Translations under genes and position numbers: made by a program | Assembly: GCA_026415575.1 (NCBI GenBank) | Contig: JAOAGV010000041.1 | Coordinates: 1-35,711, forward strand | Origin: Candidatus Sumerlaeia bacterium | Lineage (GTDB): Bacteria; Sumerlaeota; Sumerlaeia; JADFCW01 | Direction: 5' to 3' | DNA: 35,711 nt | Notes under the pieces: model-generated | What the model saw: the letters and a program-made list of their open reading frames with translations, nothing else | Database searches by the model: none | What the model was told of the DNA's origin: nothing | Shown: positions 1-8,514 of the stretch, in pieces | Position numbering within the stretch: position 1 is the first letter of the stretch | Layout of the letters: each line of letters begins with the position of its first letter

Positions 1-1092
1 GCCGCCCTCGGCTAGGATGACGCGCTCAGCGAGTCGGGCTGTCATGGTGACAAGGTCGTCCATGGTCTGCTCGGCGGGCAGACCGTCGCGCGTTATGTTT
101 TCAAACACCAACGGCAGGTTCCAGCTCGGATTGGCTTCCATGGCCTTGGCGCCGTGCAGAACGCCGAGGATGGTACCGCAGGTTGCCGCGTTGCAGTCGG
201 CATCGTAGCCGAGTGCGAATGACAGGCGCAGGGTTTGGACAAAGTCGCCCTTGCCGCACAGCAGGGCAGTCAGCACCAGCGCGCCGTTGGTCACCGTGGC
301 GTTCATGTTCCACTTCCGCTCGTCGCGGTATTTAGCCTGAATTTTGGCGCGGATGGCCTGCCAGTTGTCGGGTGTCTGGCGGTGCCAGGCCAGAACGTCG
401 CGGACCATTTCAGCGTGCTGGCTTTGCGGGTCAACGGCCTTGAGTGCCAGTTGAATCATCGTTTCGAGGTCGCGTTCGACAAAAGCCAACGAGACCATGG
501 CGGTCCAGAAGGCGGTTGCCTGAATTGGCTCGCCGCGCACGGCAATGCGCGCATAGTGGCGGGCAATCCGGGCGGCCGCCTGTGGCATGGCCGGTGCGAT
601 CAGGCCGTAACTTTCCACACAAAACTGGCCCGACAAGTTGTAGCGGGCGTGGGGATTAAGCGCGGGATGCGAGGTCCAAGGGGGCAGAATGCCCATGCCC
701 ATAAGATCGCGCGCGCGTTTGTTGGATACGTAGATTTTGCGATTGATTGAGCGGACCCATTCCCGCGCGATGTCGGGATAGGGAACTTCGAGCAGACCGA
801 GGCGGTCCATGGCCATGAGGTTCACCCACTCGACGTCGGTGTCGTCGTCGCTGCGGCAGCGCGGCAGGTTGGGTACGAAATCGGGCAGCGGGCCGGGGCT
901 GTCCTTGTATTTGAACTCGAAGGGCAGGCCCTGAATGTCGCCGATCATCTGACCGGCCCATCCGCCGCGAATGCGATCGAGCAGTTCGACGCGGGAAAGG
1001 GTGCGGAATTCCGCCGGCAGCGCGATTTTCGCGGTAAGGAGCCAGCATCCCACCAGCAGCAGACGTCGGGCAAAGAATCGGTTTGCATTCAT
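1..1092 (-). CDS. Exported ADP-ribosylglycohydrolase family protein, 3' end cut by window edge
   Basis: The 364 codons visible run off the left edge. The family removes ADP-ribose from proteins or related adducts with a binuclear Mg site. Three family motifs are present in order: GGWAGQMIGDIQGLPFEF at about residues 43-60, the acidic SDDDTDVEW cluster near residue 81, and GYDADCNAATCGTILG near residue 300, matching the family's GGDADTxxxxxG block. The N-terminus (MNANRFFARR, then a leucine-rich stretch ending ALPAEF) looks like a Sec signal peptide with cleavage after LPA, so the enzyme probably acts outside the cytoplasm. ATG at 1092-1090 is chosen because it places the signal peptide at the start; no strong ribosome site is visible. 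The substrate is unknown. Confidence 0.88.
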   Translation of the reverse strand, partial: MNANRFFARRLLLVGCWLLTAKIALPAEFRTLSRVELLDRIRGGWAGQMIGDIQGLPFEFKYKDSPGPLPDFVPNLPRCRSDDDTDVEWVNLMAMDRLGLLEVPYPDIAREWVRSINRKIYVSNKRARDLMGMGILPPWTSHPALNPHARYNLSGQFCVESYGLIAPAMPQAAARIARHYARIAVRGEPIQATAFWTAMVSLAFVERDLETMIQLALKAVDPQSQHAEMVRDVLAWHRQTPDNWQAIRAKIQAKYRDERKWNMNATVTNGALVLTALLCGKGDFVQTLRLSFALGYDADCNAATCGTILGVLHGAKAMEANPSWNLPLVFENITRDGLPAEQTMDDLVTMTARLAERVILAEGG

Positions 1093-1251
1093 AATGCACC
1101 TCGCAATGGCAGAAAAACAGTAGGGGTCAACAGATTCACACTTCCATTTAATTCTTTACGTCTAGACATCTATCCAAGATGCGTGGATTTTTTAGCTTTC
1201 TACCTCTTGCGGCTACCTTCTTTGATTGTGGCCAAAGGCCGCGTGAGCCGG

Positions 1252-1418
1252 TGGAGGGTCGGGTTCCACCCCGACCGCCTTCGGAGGCCGTGGAAGGCCT
1301 TCCTCCATGTTTTAATCCGGACGCAATGGAACGCGTCCCTGCATATTTTGATTCGTACGCCTTGGAGGGTCGGGTTCCACCCCGACCGCCTTCGGAGGCC
1401 GTGGAAGGCCTCCCTCCA
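1252..1418. repeat. Two 56-bp direct repeats, 111-bp period, each a hairpin
   Basis: Copies at 1252-1307 and 1363-1418 differ at one base (T at 1301, C in the second copy). Each starts TGGAGGG and ends in CCTCCA, so the ends are inverted repeats. Inside are a second inverted pair (GGTCGGG with CCCGACC) and GCCTTCGGAGGC. The 55-bp stretch between the copies has no obvious repeat content. Confidence 0.85.
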
Positions 1419-1630
1419 CTTTGCTTGTGGCCAAAGGCAACGCGAGCAATTCGGATTTTTTGGCCCTGAAGGGGCGAACTAATCTAGCCCAGGGCAACGC
1501 CCTGGGAAACGGTTCACCCACGCGTTTCAAAGCCCTGAAAGGGCGCGCGAACGACGGCGGTGGCCAACGATAGAGCGCCCTTTCAGGGCTTGCCAACCTC
1601 GATTGCGATTTTTTCCAGGGCGTTGCCCTA

Positions 1631-1740
1631 GGCTAAAATAGATGGCCCTTTCAGGGCAGGAAAAAGCCTCAACTTCGCCAAGGATATCGTCGGCCGGACG
1701 GCCCCGGCTAAAATAGATGGCCCTTTCAGGGCAGGAAAAA
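1631..1740. repeat. Two 35-bp direct repeats, 75-bp period
   Basis: Copies at 1631-1665 and 1706-1740 are identical. Each starts GGCTAAAATAGATGG, contains the palindrome GCCCTTTCAGGGC and ends in GCAGGAAAAA. Related palindromes lie at about 1532 and 1572. Confidence 0.85.
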
Positions 1741-1855
1741 ACCGCCCGTAGACAAAAATCCAAATTCCCTTGTTTATATGCCCCGTGCGTGTTGTCCATA
1801 AACCCTTGTGCACATTGCTTTGGTTGTGGCCAAAGGCCGCGTTGATAAACGGCAT

Positions 1856-3241
1856 TCAAGACTGCGATTGCTTTTCATCGGGGATCGAAGCAACCGGCAA
1901 GGTGAAAAAGAAAGTGGAGCCGAGGCCGACGCAACTTTCCACCCAAACCCGCCCGCCATGGGCCTCCACCATCCGTTTCACAATCGCCAGACCCAGTCCG
2001 GTGCTTTTTTCGCCCGCGGTCGGGCGCACACTGGTGCGCGAAAAATGCTGAAACATCTTGGGCAGGTCTTCCGGCGGGATGCCCTGCCCTTGGTCGGCCA
2101 CGCTAATCTCGACCTCGCCGTTGCAGGTGCGTGCCCGCAACGTGACGGCGGTTTGCGGATGGGAAAACTTAAACGCATTGGTGATTAGATTGTTGACCAC
2201 CTGCGCAATTCGGTTCGGGTCCATGCACACGCGGGGCAGATTCGGCTCCAAGACCAGATGAAGTTCTATGTTCTTGGACTGCCCGAGGATCCGGTTGCTT
2301 TCATAACATTCGCGCAAGAACTCGGCGAGGTCGGTTTCGCGGCAATTGAGTTCCAACCGACCCGATTCAATCGCGCTGATGTCCAGCAGGTCGTCTATCA
2401 GCGCCAGCATGGTCTGGCAGGTGCGGTTGATGGTTTCGAGCACCTTGCGATGGCGGTCGGACAGGGGACCGAGGTAGTTGCCGAGCAGCAAGGCCGCGTT
2501 GGATTTGATCACGGCAATCGGATTGCGCAGGTCGTGGGCGGCAATGCCGAGAAACTTGTTTTTGAGATCGTTCAGTTCGACCAGTTGCTGATAGAGCCGG
2601 CCTTTTTCGACGATCATCGCCAGCAGGCCGGCAATCTCCTGAAACAACTCCACGTGCACATTTTGATAGGTGTTTGGTTTCATGCTCGAAAAGAAAATAA
2701 AGCCCACAGGCTTGCCGGCGGCAATGAGGGGACACGTCAGGCTCGACCGCATACCTTCCTGAACAATCAGGCGCGTGGGCTCGGAGTTCGGGTGCTCGCG
2801 CAGATAGGCTTCGAGGTCGTTGAGGATGCGCGGCTGGCCGGTGGCGATGATCTGTTCGAGGCTGCTGCCTTTGAGCGGCGCCCGATAGCCGGCATGGATC
2901 ATCGCCTCGGAGGCCGCCGACCGCGCCCAGCATGCGCAAACCGTCGCGCCGTCGTCTTCCAAAAGCGAAAAACCGATGCGGTCGTAGGGAATGATCGAAT
3001 GGAACCCGTCATAGACCTGCTGCAACACCTCATCGAGGACCAGACCGGCATTGATTTTCTCGGTGACGCGAACCAGCGTGCGGATTTCGTCAAAGCGTTT
3101 TGCGATCGCACAGTTCAGTTCAATTAGAGCTTTGCCCAACTGGGCGATTTCATCATCGGGTTCAAGCGAGATAAGCACATCCGACCGGCCGTCCTTCATG
3201 GCCAGCACCGCCTGCCGGTATTGGATAATTCGTGGGTCCAC
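1856..3241 (-). CDS. Soluble GAF-domain sensor histidine kinase (orphan)
   Basis: Translation gives 461 residues with no membrane segment, so this is a cytoplasmic sensor. In order: a short HAMP-like helix region (DDEIAQLGKAL, about 29-39), a GAF domain (about 57-210), a HisKA dimerisation domain with the H-box AAHDLRNP (phospho-acceptor His236), and a HATPase domain with an N-box (Asn355 region), the G1 box DQGQGIP (383-389) and the G2 box GLGLAI (415-420). All catalytic motifs are present. I chose GTG at 3241-3239, preceded ten bases upstream by GGAGG, because the open frame beyond it is only the antisense of an insertion-sequence remnant. No response regulator lies nearby. The insertion remnant ends about 70 bases upstream and may have displaced the original promoter. 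The start codon is the least certain point. Confidence 0.88.
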   Translation of the reverse strand: MDPRIIQYRQAVLAMKDGRSDVLISLEPDDEIAQLGKALIELNCAIAKRFDEIRTLVRVTEKINAGLVLDEVLQQVYDGFHSIIPYDRIGFSLLEDDGATVCACWARSAASEAMIHAGYRAPLKGSSLEQIIATGQPRILNDLEAYLREHPNSEPTRLIVQEGMRSSLTCPLIAAGKPVGFIFFSSMKPNTYQNVHVELFQEIAGLLAMIVEKGRLYQQLVELNDLKNKFLGIAAHDLRNPIAVIKSNAALLLGNYLGPLSDRHRKVLETINRTCQTMLALIDDLLDISAIESGRLELNCRETDLAEFLRECYESNRILGQSKNIELHLVLEPNLPRVCMDPNRIAQVVNNLITNAFKFSHPQTAVTLRARTCNGEVEISVADQGQGIPPEDLPKMFQHFSRTSVRPTAGEKSTGLGLAIVKRMVEAHGGRVWVESCVGLGSTFFFTLPVASIPDEKQSQS

Positions 3242-3310
3242 GCCGACACCGCCTCCGTACAAAGTCGCAGGAAAGTTATCGGCGGGTCGGAAGGAAATCA
3301 ACGAAAGATC

Positions 3311-3330
3311 GGGAGCATGTCCGAATTCCA
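3311..3330. repeat. Left terminal inverted repeat of the IS remnant
   Basis: The sequence GGGAGCATGTCCGAATTCCA pairs with the reverse complement of 3986-4005, differing only at positions 4 and 19. Confidence 0.8.
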
Positions 3331-3428
3331 GCAATGAAAACGAGGGAAAGAGGAAAGGATTGACGTTAGGGCGGGGATAGGAGAAAGGTGAGGGGCAACA
3401 AAATCGTCCTTGCGGAAGGAGACCGACG

Positions 3429-3985
3429 ATGAGTTGCCCGCGGCGGAAAGTTCGTGTGGAAGTGGCCGAGGATTTGGTGGAGTTGCTCGAGCGGCTGGAG
3501 GCTTTGGCGAAGGCTGTGGAGGATTTGCCGGACGCCCGTAGGCTGGAGCGGACGGTGCACGAGGCGATGAAAGAAGTGGATCGGGCGATGATGGAGGTGT
3601 GCGTTAGGCGGAAGGCCCGGCAGGCCGTTGAAAGTGCGGACAAATCCGCCAAGGAAAGGTCGAGGGGCTGATCGAGGAACGGGAACGTCGGAAACGAGCC
3701 GCGCGCGGCCAAACGCAACGGGAGGAATTGCGGCGGCGCGCCGAGTATTTCCGCACCCACCGCCACCGCATGAACTATCCCGACTACGAAGCCCAAGGTT
3801 TGCCCATCGGCTCCGGCGCCATCGAAGGAACGTGCAAGAACCTCATCAAAGGCCGCATGGACTTGGTCGGCCAACGCTGGGACGCCGACAACGGCATCGA
3901 ACGCATGACCGCATTCCTCGTTCGCCTCTTCAACAACCGCTTTGACGATCTCTGGCCAGACCTCTCCGAAAAGGAGCCCGCCTAA
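3429..3985 (+). pseudogene. ISKra4-family transposase remnant (N- and C-terminal fragments, middle lost)
   Basis: Fragment one (3429-3671, ATG with GGAG upstream) reads MSCPRRKVRVEVAEDL and continues to an LERTVHEAMKEVDRAMMEV helix, like the amino end of ISKra4 transposases. Fragment two, in another frame from about 3632 to the TAA at 3985, carries the family's C-terminal signature: LPIGSGAIEGTCKNL, then GRMDLVGQRW and NNRFDDLW. The two fragments overlap out of frame and together give roughly 200 residues. Family members are usually well over 400, so the central catalytic part is missing. This is a relic and not an active enzyme. Confidence 0.8.
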
Positions 3986-4005
3986 TAGAATTCGGACATG
4001 CACCC
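3986..4005. repeat. Right terminal inverted repeat of the IS remnant
   Basis: The sequence TAGAATTCGGACATGCACCC is the inverted partner of 3311-3330 and begins at the last base of the transposase stop codon region. Confidence 0.8.
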
Positions 4006-4032
4006 TGCATTGATCTTGATGGATTTTTTGGC

Positions 4033-4060
4033 TTGACAAATTATCAAAAAAAATAAAAAC
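4033..4060 (+). promoter_or_regulatory. Possible promoter in AT-rich patch upstream of the repeat-protein gene
   Basis: A perfect TTGACA (4033-4038) is followed by a very A/T-rich run to about 4070. The -10 match is poor: TAAAAA at 4054 lies only 15 bases downstream. It would read toward the 4342 gene about 280 bases away. The rest of 4006-4341 holds only the 42-bp tandem repeat and no gene. Confidence 0.25.
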
Positions 4061-4180
4061 TTTTATTTGTGAAGTAGGATAAGCAATTAAAGAAAACAAC
4101 GCAGACGGGACGTGTTGTTAGGCTTCAGGGCTGGTTTAGAAGCCGGGACAAGGACTTCTTAAAATGTCCTGCGCGTTCGA

Positions 4181-4264
4181 TGGCGTTCTTGCGTTAGTTG
4201 GCTTTTCGGCCCGAATTGCCCATGGCGTCCCTGCGTTAGATGGCTTTTCGGTCCGAATTGCCCA
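4181..4264. repeat. Tandem pair of 42-bp repeats
   Basis: Copies at 4181-4222 and 4223-4264 abut and differ at four positions. Each contains TGCGTTAG, TGGCTTTTCGG and CCGAATTGCCCA. The repeat ends about 80 bases before the start of the giant repeat protein and could belong to its leader. Confidence 0.85.
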
Positions 4265-4341
4265 ATGAAATGGGAAGTGAGGTACATCCTCCGCCAAACT
4301 CTTTTGCAAAGAATTTTTTCACAACAAAGGGGGCGACAAAC

Positions 4342-7300
4342 ATGAGGCGATTCACCCGTGTTCATGAATTTGTCGTAGTTTTCATCTTTTTTGTAGTCGG
4401 CACACTACAAGCGCAAGCGGACGGGCCGGCCAGTTTGCTATTGGATATTAATTCGCAGCCAGCCGGCAGCGCCCCAAAATTTTTTGCCCGATTTGATTCT
4501 GTGGTTTTTTTCAATGCCAATACCGATCTCTATGGCAAAGAGCTGTGGAAGACCGATGGCACAGCCGCGGGAACCGTTTTGATCAAGGATATTTATCCGG
4601 GGGAAAGCGGCTCGAACCCGTATAACACGGTCCTGTGGAATGGTAACGTCTATTTTTTTGCCGAACATCCCACGTACGGCACGGAGCTTTGGAAAACCGA
4701 CGGCACCGCCGCCGGCACGCAACTGGTCAAGGACATCAATCCTTCCGGCTGGAGCCCCATGCAGCCTTCCAATTTGACCCCTGTCAATGGTACGCTGTTT
4801 TTCTCCGCCTATGACATCTACAATGGAACAGAGCTGTGGAAAACCAACGGCACCGCCGGCGGCACACAACTGGTCAAAGACATCTATTCCGGCTACAGCA
4901 GCTCAAATCCTTCCAATCTTACCAACGTCAATGGAACCCTGTTTTTCTCGGCCACCAACGGAACCAATGGCGTGGAATTATGGAAGAGCGACGGCACGGA
5001 GGCGGGCACCGTTCAGGTCAAGGACATTCGCTCCGGCGCCAGCGGCTCGAGTCCCATGTCGCTCGTTGCACATAATAACAAGCTCTATTTTGCCGCGTAT
5101 GATGGAACCAACGGCAATGAGCTGTGGACCAGTGACGGAACCGAGGCCGGAACGCAGTTGGTCAAAGACATCCGCTCCGGAACGTCCAGCTCAAACCCGT
5201 ACGGTCTATACAGTCACGGCGGAAACATTTATTTCGGTGCCGACGATGGAGTCGCAGGGACCGAGCTGTGGAAGAGCGACGGGACGGCCGCCAACACACA
5301 ACTGGTCAAAGACATCAATCCCGGTAGCGGCCCTTCCTCGCCGATGTCGCTGGCGACTTTCCCCGGAGGCAATCTGCTTTTTGCCGCCAACGATGGAACC
5401 AACGGTTCGGAACTGTGGAAAACCGACGGGACGGCCGCCAACACGCAACTGGTTAAAGACATCAATCCCGGCGCTGCTTCCTCGAATCCCAAAAACTTCG
5501 CACCACTCCCCAACGCCTCCAGCATGCTATTTGTCGCGAATGATGCAACCGGCAACGCGCGCTTGTATAAAACCAACGGGCTTGAGGATGGCACCCAGCT
5601 AATCTCTGTGGAAGACCTTATTCCCAATCCCGATGAACCCATGTATCCGCATAGTGCTTCCGGAAAGGTGTTTTTTCAGGGCTCGCGTCCTATGGTAGGC
5701 TCCGAACTCTGGACTTCCAACGGCACAGCATCAGGAACCAACCTTGTCAAGGATCTCTGGCCCGGCACCGCTCATTCCAATGCCGCCAATTTCAAACGGT
5801 TGAAATCTACAACTGTTTTCACCGCCGACAACGGAGTGAACGGAAACGAACCGTGGCAAACGGGCGGTCTGCCGACCAATACCGCAATGTTGAAAGACGT
5901 CTATCCGGGGCCCACAGGGTCGCAAACCTATTACTGGAGAGTGGATGAAGTTCCCGGAACTCCTGAGGGAACAGCGCCGGCAAAAGAGTTTTTCAGCGCA
6001 AACCATGAGGCGACGGGCCGGGAACTCTATGAAACCGATGGAACCGCCGCCGGCACCGTGCCGCTTGCCGACATCAATCCCGGCACGGCGTCGTCCGATC
6101 CCGAAGGTACGGCGGTTTGGGATGGCCGCGATCCCCTCAATCAGAGATACACGGCCTTTTTGGGCGCACATAATAACACCACCGGCAACGAACCTTATGT
6201 CTATTCCGACTCGCTTCAGCCACTGGGCGACTTAATGCCCGGCCCGTCCGGCTCCTATCCGTACTACTTCACCCCTGTGTTTAGCCCTCAAGGGCAAACG
6301 CTCTGGACAGGTTTCATGGCCTTTAACTCAACTAATGGCGGCGAACTCTGGCGAACCGACGGCACACTCTCCGGCACGCAATTGGTGAAAGACATCAACC
6401 CCGGTTCCAACGGATCCTATCCCACGATGCTGACCAACTTCAACGGATCGTTGGTTTTTGCCGCCGACGACGGCACCAATGGCACCGAACTCTGGAAAAG
6501 CGACGGCACGCTCGCCGGCACCCAGATGGTCAAAGACATTAACCCCGGTGCCATCGGCTCGTATCCCGGCTACATAATCGCGCAGCACGGATTGCCGAAC
6601 TTTTTCTTTGCCGCCGATGATGGAGCCTACGGCACCGAACTGTGGAAAAGCGATGGTACGGCCGCCGGCACCCAACGCATCAAAGACATCAATCCCAATC
6701 CCATGAGCTGTAGCACACCCTCCGACTTGACCTTTGTTAACAATTCGCTTTTCTTTGCCGCCAACAATGGCACCAACGGCATGGAACTCTGGAAGAGCGA
6801 CGGCACGGATGCCGGCACGCAAATGGTCAAAGACATCAATCCGGGTTCCGCGGGTTCCTATCCTACTCATTTGACCAACATCAACGGGACGCTGTGGTTC
6901 CAAGCCAATGACGGCGTTCACGGAGCCGAGCCGTGGTTCAGCAACGGCACGGCCGCCGGCACACACATGTTGCAAGATGTGCGCAACGGCGCCGATGGGT
7001 CCAATCCCAACGAGTTTGCGCAAGCCGGCCGGTCGCTGGTATTTAATGCCAACGACGGCCTACACGGCATCGAACCGTGGTATGTCCCCCCCAGTGCTCC
7101 GCCGCAGGTCCAACCTCTGGGGGCGTTTTCCGCCGGGCAAGAAACTACTATTCAAGTAAGGTATCCCACTTCCACAGCCAGTTCTTGGTATTTTGAATGC
7201 CACACCACAAAGCCCCCGTCGGGGACTCAGTCGGTCGTTTCCGAGCGTGCCGAGACGCCTCATGTTACGGCCCTTTTCAAGACCCTTACCATCACTTCGC

Positions 7301-8049
7301 CCACGCTCAGCGGCAAATTCACCGGTCTGGCAGACGGCAAAACGTATTGGTATCGCGGCAAGGTCACGGACGTTTATGGGTTGACCTCGGACTGGGGACC
7401 AGTCACGTCCTCCACGCAAGACGGCCGGGTTCCGACAGCCCCGGCCCAGATTACCGATCTCGGCGCCTTCACCTCGCTGACCGCCGTGCGATTCAACTGG
7501 ACCGCGGCAACTGACCCGGGCACCACAGCTTCGGGTGTGGCCTCGTATGAATTGTGGGTGGGCACTCAGCTGGGAGGCAACAACGTGTTTGCGGGCAACG
7601 TGGGCAACGTGCTGACGCGGACGGTAACGGGGACCAACGGTCAGACGCTTTACGCACGGGTGAGGGCACTCGACCGCGCCGGTAACATCGGTACGTGGTC
7701 GCCCAATTCCGACGGCATCACCATTGATCAAACCCGCCCGCGTCTGAGTTCCGCCTCATCGCCCAACAACTGGGCGGTGACCATCGTGTTCAACGAGCCG
7801 GTTCGCAATGCCGACCAGACGGCCAATGTTTCGATCAACGGCGGGGCAAGAATTTTCCAGTCGCAACGGCAGACCGACCAGCAATACCGCCTGCACACCA
7901 GCACGCTTTCGCCCAACACCAGCTACACGGTGACGGCCAGGGTTGCGATCAAAGACCGCGCGGGCAATGCACTGGATCCGGCCTACTCGGCGGTGTCGTT
8001 CCGCACGGGCGCTCGCACGGACGTGCAGGAATGGATGCACTATCGGTAA
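4342..8049 (+). CDS. Giant exported protein of about 17 ELWKTDGTAAGT-type repeats plus Fn3/Ig-like C-terminus
   Basis: The protein has 1,235 residues. It begins with a Sec signal peptide (MRRFTRVHEF, a phenylalanine/valine core, cleavage near LQAQA). From about residue 27 to 915 there are 17 recognisable repeats of roughly 48-50 residues. Each has the core ELWK(T/S)DGTAAGT followed by QLVKDINPG and a strand resembling LFFAANDGTNG, as in known beta-propeller-like repeat proteins. The repeats near the middle (DGLEDGT, EPWQTGG, EPYVYSD) are the most degenerate. Two fibronectin-III-like domains follow (about 920-1030 and 1033-1127), then an Ig-like domain beginning RPRLSSAS (about 1130-1226). ATG at 4342 has AAAGGGGG upstream and starts the signal peptide; the frame is open further upstream, but no better start exists there. 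It is probably a cell-surface or secreted adhesion or carbohydrate-binding protein. No enzymatic motif or sorting signal is visible. Confidence 0.85.
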   Translation: MRRFTRVHEFVVVFIFFVVGTLQAQADGPASLLLDINSQPAGSAPKFFARFDSVVFFNANTDLYGKELWKTDGTAAGTVLIKDIYPGESGSNPYNTVLWNGNVYFFAEHPTYGTELWKTDGTAAGTQLVKDINPSGWSPMQPSNLTPVNGTLFFSAYDIYNGTELWKTNGTAGGTQLVKDIYSGYSSSNPSNLTNVNGTLFFSATNGTNGVELWKSDGTEAGTVQVKDIRSGASGSSPMSLVAHNNKLYFAAYDGTNGNELWTSDGTEAGTQLVKDIRSGTSSSNPYGLYSHGGNIYFGADDGVAGTELWKSDGTAANTQLVKDINPGSGPSSPMSLATFPGGNLLFAANDGTNGSELWKTDGTAANTQLVKDINPGAASSNPKNFAPLPNASSMLFVANDATGNARLYKTNGLEDGTQLISVEDLIPNPDEPMYPHSASGKVFFQGSRPMVGSELWTSNGTASGTNLVKDLWPGTAHSNAANFKRLKSTTVFTADNGVNGNEPWQTGGLPTNTAMLKDVYPGPTGSQTYYWRVDEVPGTPEGTAPAKEFFSANHEATGRELYETDGTAAGTVPLADINPGTASSDPEGTAVWDGRDPLNQRYTAFLGAHNNTTGNEPYVYSDSLQPLGDLMPGPSGSYPYYFTPVFSPQGQTLWTGFMAFNSTNGGELWRTDGTLSGTQLVKDINPGSNGSYPTMLTNFNGSLVFAADDGTNGTELWKSDGTLAGTQMVKDINPGAIGSYPGYIIAQHGLPNFFFAADDGAYGTELWKSDGTAAGTQRIKDINPNPMSCSTPSDLTFVNNSLFFAANNGTNGMELWKSDGTDAGTQMVKDINPGSAGSYPTHLTNINGTLWFQANDGVHGAEPWFSNGTAAGTHMLQDVRNGADGSNPNEFAQAGRSLVFNANDGLHGIEPWYVPPSAPPQVQPLGAFSAGQETTIQVRYPTSTASSWYFECHTTKPPSGTQSVVSERAETPHVTALFKTLTITSPTLSGKFTGLADGKTYWYRGKVTDVYGLTSDWGPVTSSTQDGRVPTAPAQITDLGAFTSLTAVRFNWTAATDPGTTASGVASYELWVGTQLGGNNVFAGNVGNVLTRTVTGTNGQTLYARVRALDRAGNIGTWSPNSDGITIDQTRPRLSSASSPNNWAVTIVFNEPVRNADQTANVSINGGARIFQSQRQTDQQYRLHTSTLSPNTSYTVTARVAIKDRAGNALDPAYSAVSFRTGARTDVQEWMHYR

Positions 8050-8147
8050 CGGGCCAAAGACGGCGCGGGTTGGAGTGCTTGAGGGATTCAGATCATTGGG
8101 ACGGCCCACGGATTGCGCGGATTTCGCAGAACCTCGCCAAGGGCTGT

Positions 8148-8409
8148 GGACTGCGGCAGCCGTGCTGCCGCTTTACTCTACGGCGAACTCAAAGGAGGCA
8201 GGCGGGGCCCTTTCCGGTAAAGCGAACCTTTCTTTTCGCAACGAACGATTAGAAAAAGCGGCAGCACGGCTGCCGCAGTCCAAAGTGGGCGCTGATTTGT
8301 GCATCATGACAAGGACGCAGCCCCAAGTCTTGTCCTTTTCGTTCTTCCAGCCCCAATAAGCCCACAGCATAATAGAACGACCTTGTCCCGATTTCGGGAG
8401 AAGCGCCCG
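8148..8409 (+). repeat. Dispersed 262-bp element, copy A
   Basis: The element begins with a 27-bp palindromic unit (8148-8174: GGACTGCGGCAG, a CCGTG centre, then CTGCCGCTTT). The inverted unit lies at 8255-8281. An arm to about 8409 includes TTTGTGCATCATGACAAGG, CTTCCAGCCCCA and CCCGATTTCGGGAG. The same arrangement occurs in reverse at 26508-26769. It fills most of the gene-free stretch 8050-8514. The rest of that gap shows nothing beyond the ribosome site of the next gene. Confidence 0.8.
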
Positions 8410-8514
8410 AAGGGGGTCGCTGTCGAAAAAACTCCTTGAAAGCTGTGATTCAATAAAGCCCAATTGTACACGGTTCGAGGGATTGATCTACTTTATTCCA
8501 AAGGAGCAAAGACG

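Larger units (their letters stand above)
1093..1855. repeat. Gene-free island packed with several repeat families
   Basis: No convincing gene occurs in these 763 bases. They hold at least three repeat types: a 56-bp direct repeat (1252-1307 and 1363-1418), a 35-bp direct repeat (1631-1665 and 1706-1740), and a short motif TTGTGGCCAAAGGC near 1225, 1424 and 1824. Between them lie palindromes such as CCCAGGGCAACGCCCTGGG near 1488 and several copies of GCCCTTTCAGGGC or its complement (near 1532, 1572, 1645, 1720). The island lies between the start of the ADP-ribosylglycohydrolase and the stop of the histidine kinase, both on the minus strand. The composition resembles REP-like dispersed palindromes, not protein-coding DNA. 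Confidence 0.85.
3311..4005 (+). mobile_element. Internally deleted ISKra4-like insertion sequence with 20-bp terminal inverted repeats
   Basis: A 695-bp element is bounded by imperfect inverted repeats at 3311-3330 and 3986-4005 that match at 18 of 20 positions and both begin with GGG. Between them lie the two ends of an ISKra4-type transposase gene without the middle. No target-site duplication is evident in the immediate flanks. The element sits directly upstream of the histidine kinase, in the opposite orientation. It cannot encode a full transposase, so it is either dead or mobilised only in trans by a complete relative. The family assignment rests on the transposase C-terminus. Confidence 0.75.

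Noticed and set aside
656..1099. A 147-codon minus-strand frame at the left edge
   Set aside because: It is an out-of-frame shadow; the frame starting at 1092 carries the ADP-ribosylglycohydrolase motifs.
2258..3127. A 289-codon frame antisense to the histidine kinase
   Set aside because: The sense strand has intact H, N and G boxes; the antisense product shows no recognisable fold.
3242..4099. A 747-codon open frame would make the histidine kinase 286 residues longer
   Set aside because: The extra part is antisense to the insertion-sequence remnant and runs through its terminal repeats; its sequence is low-complexity and has no domain.
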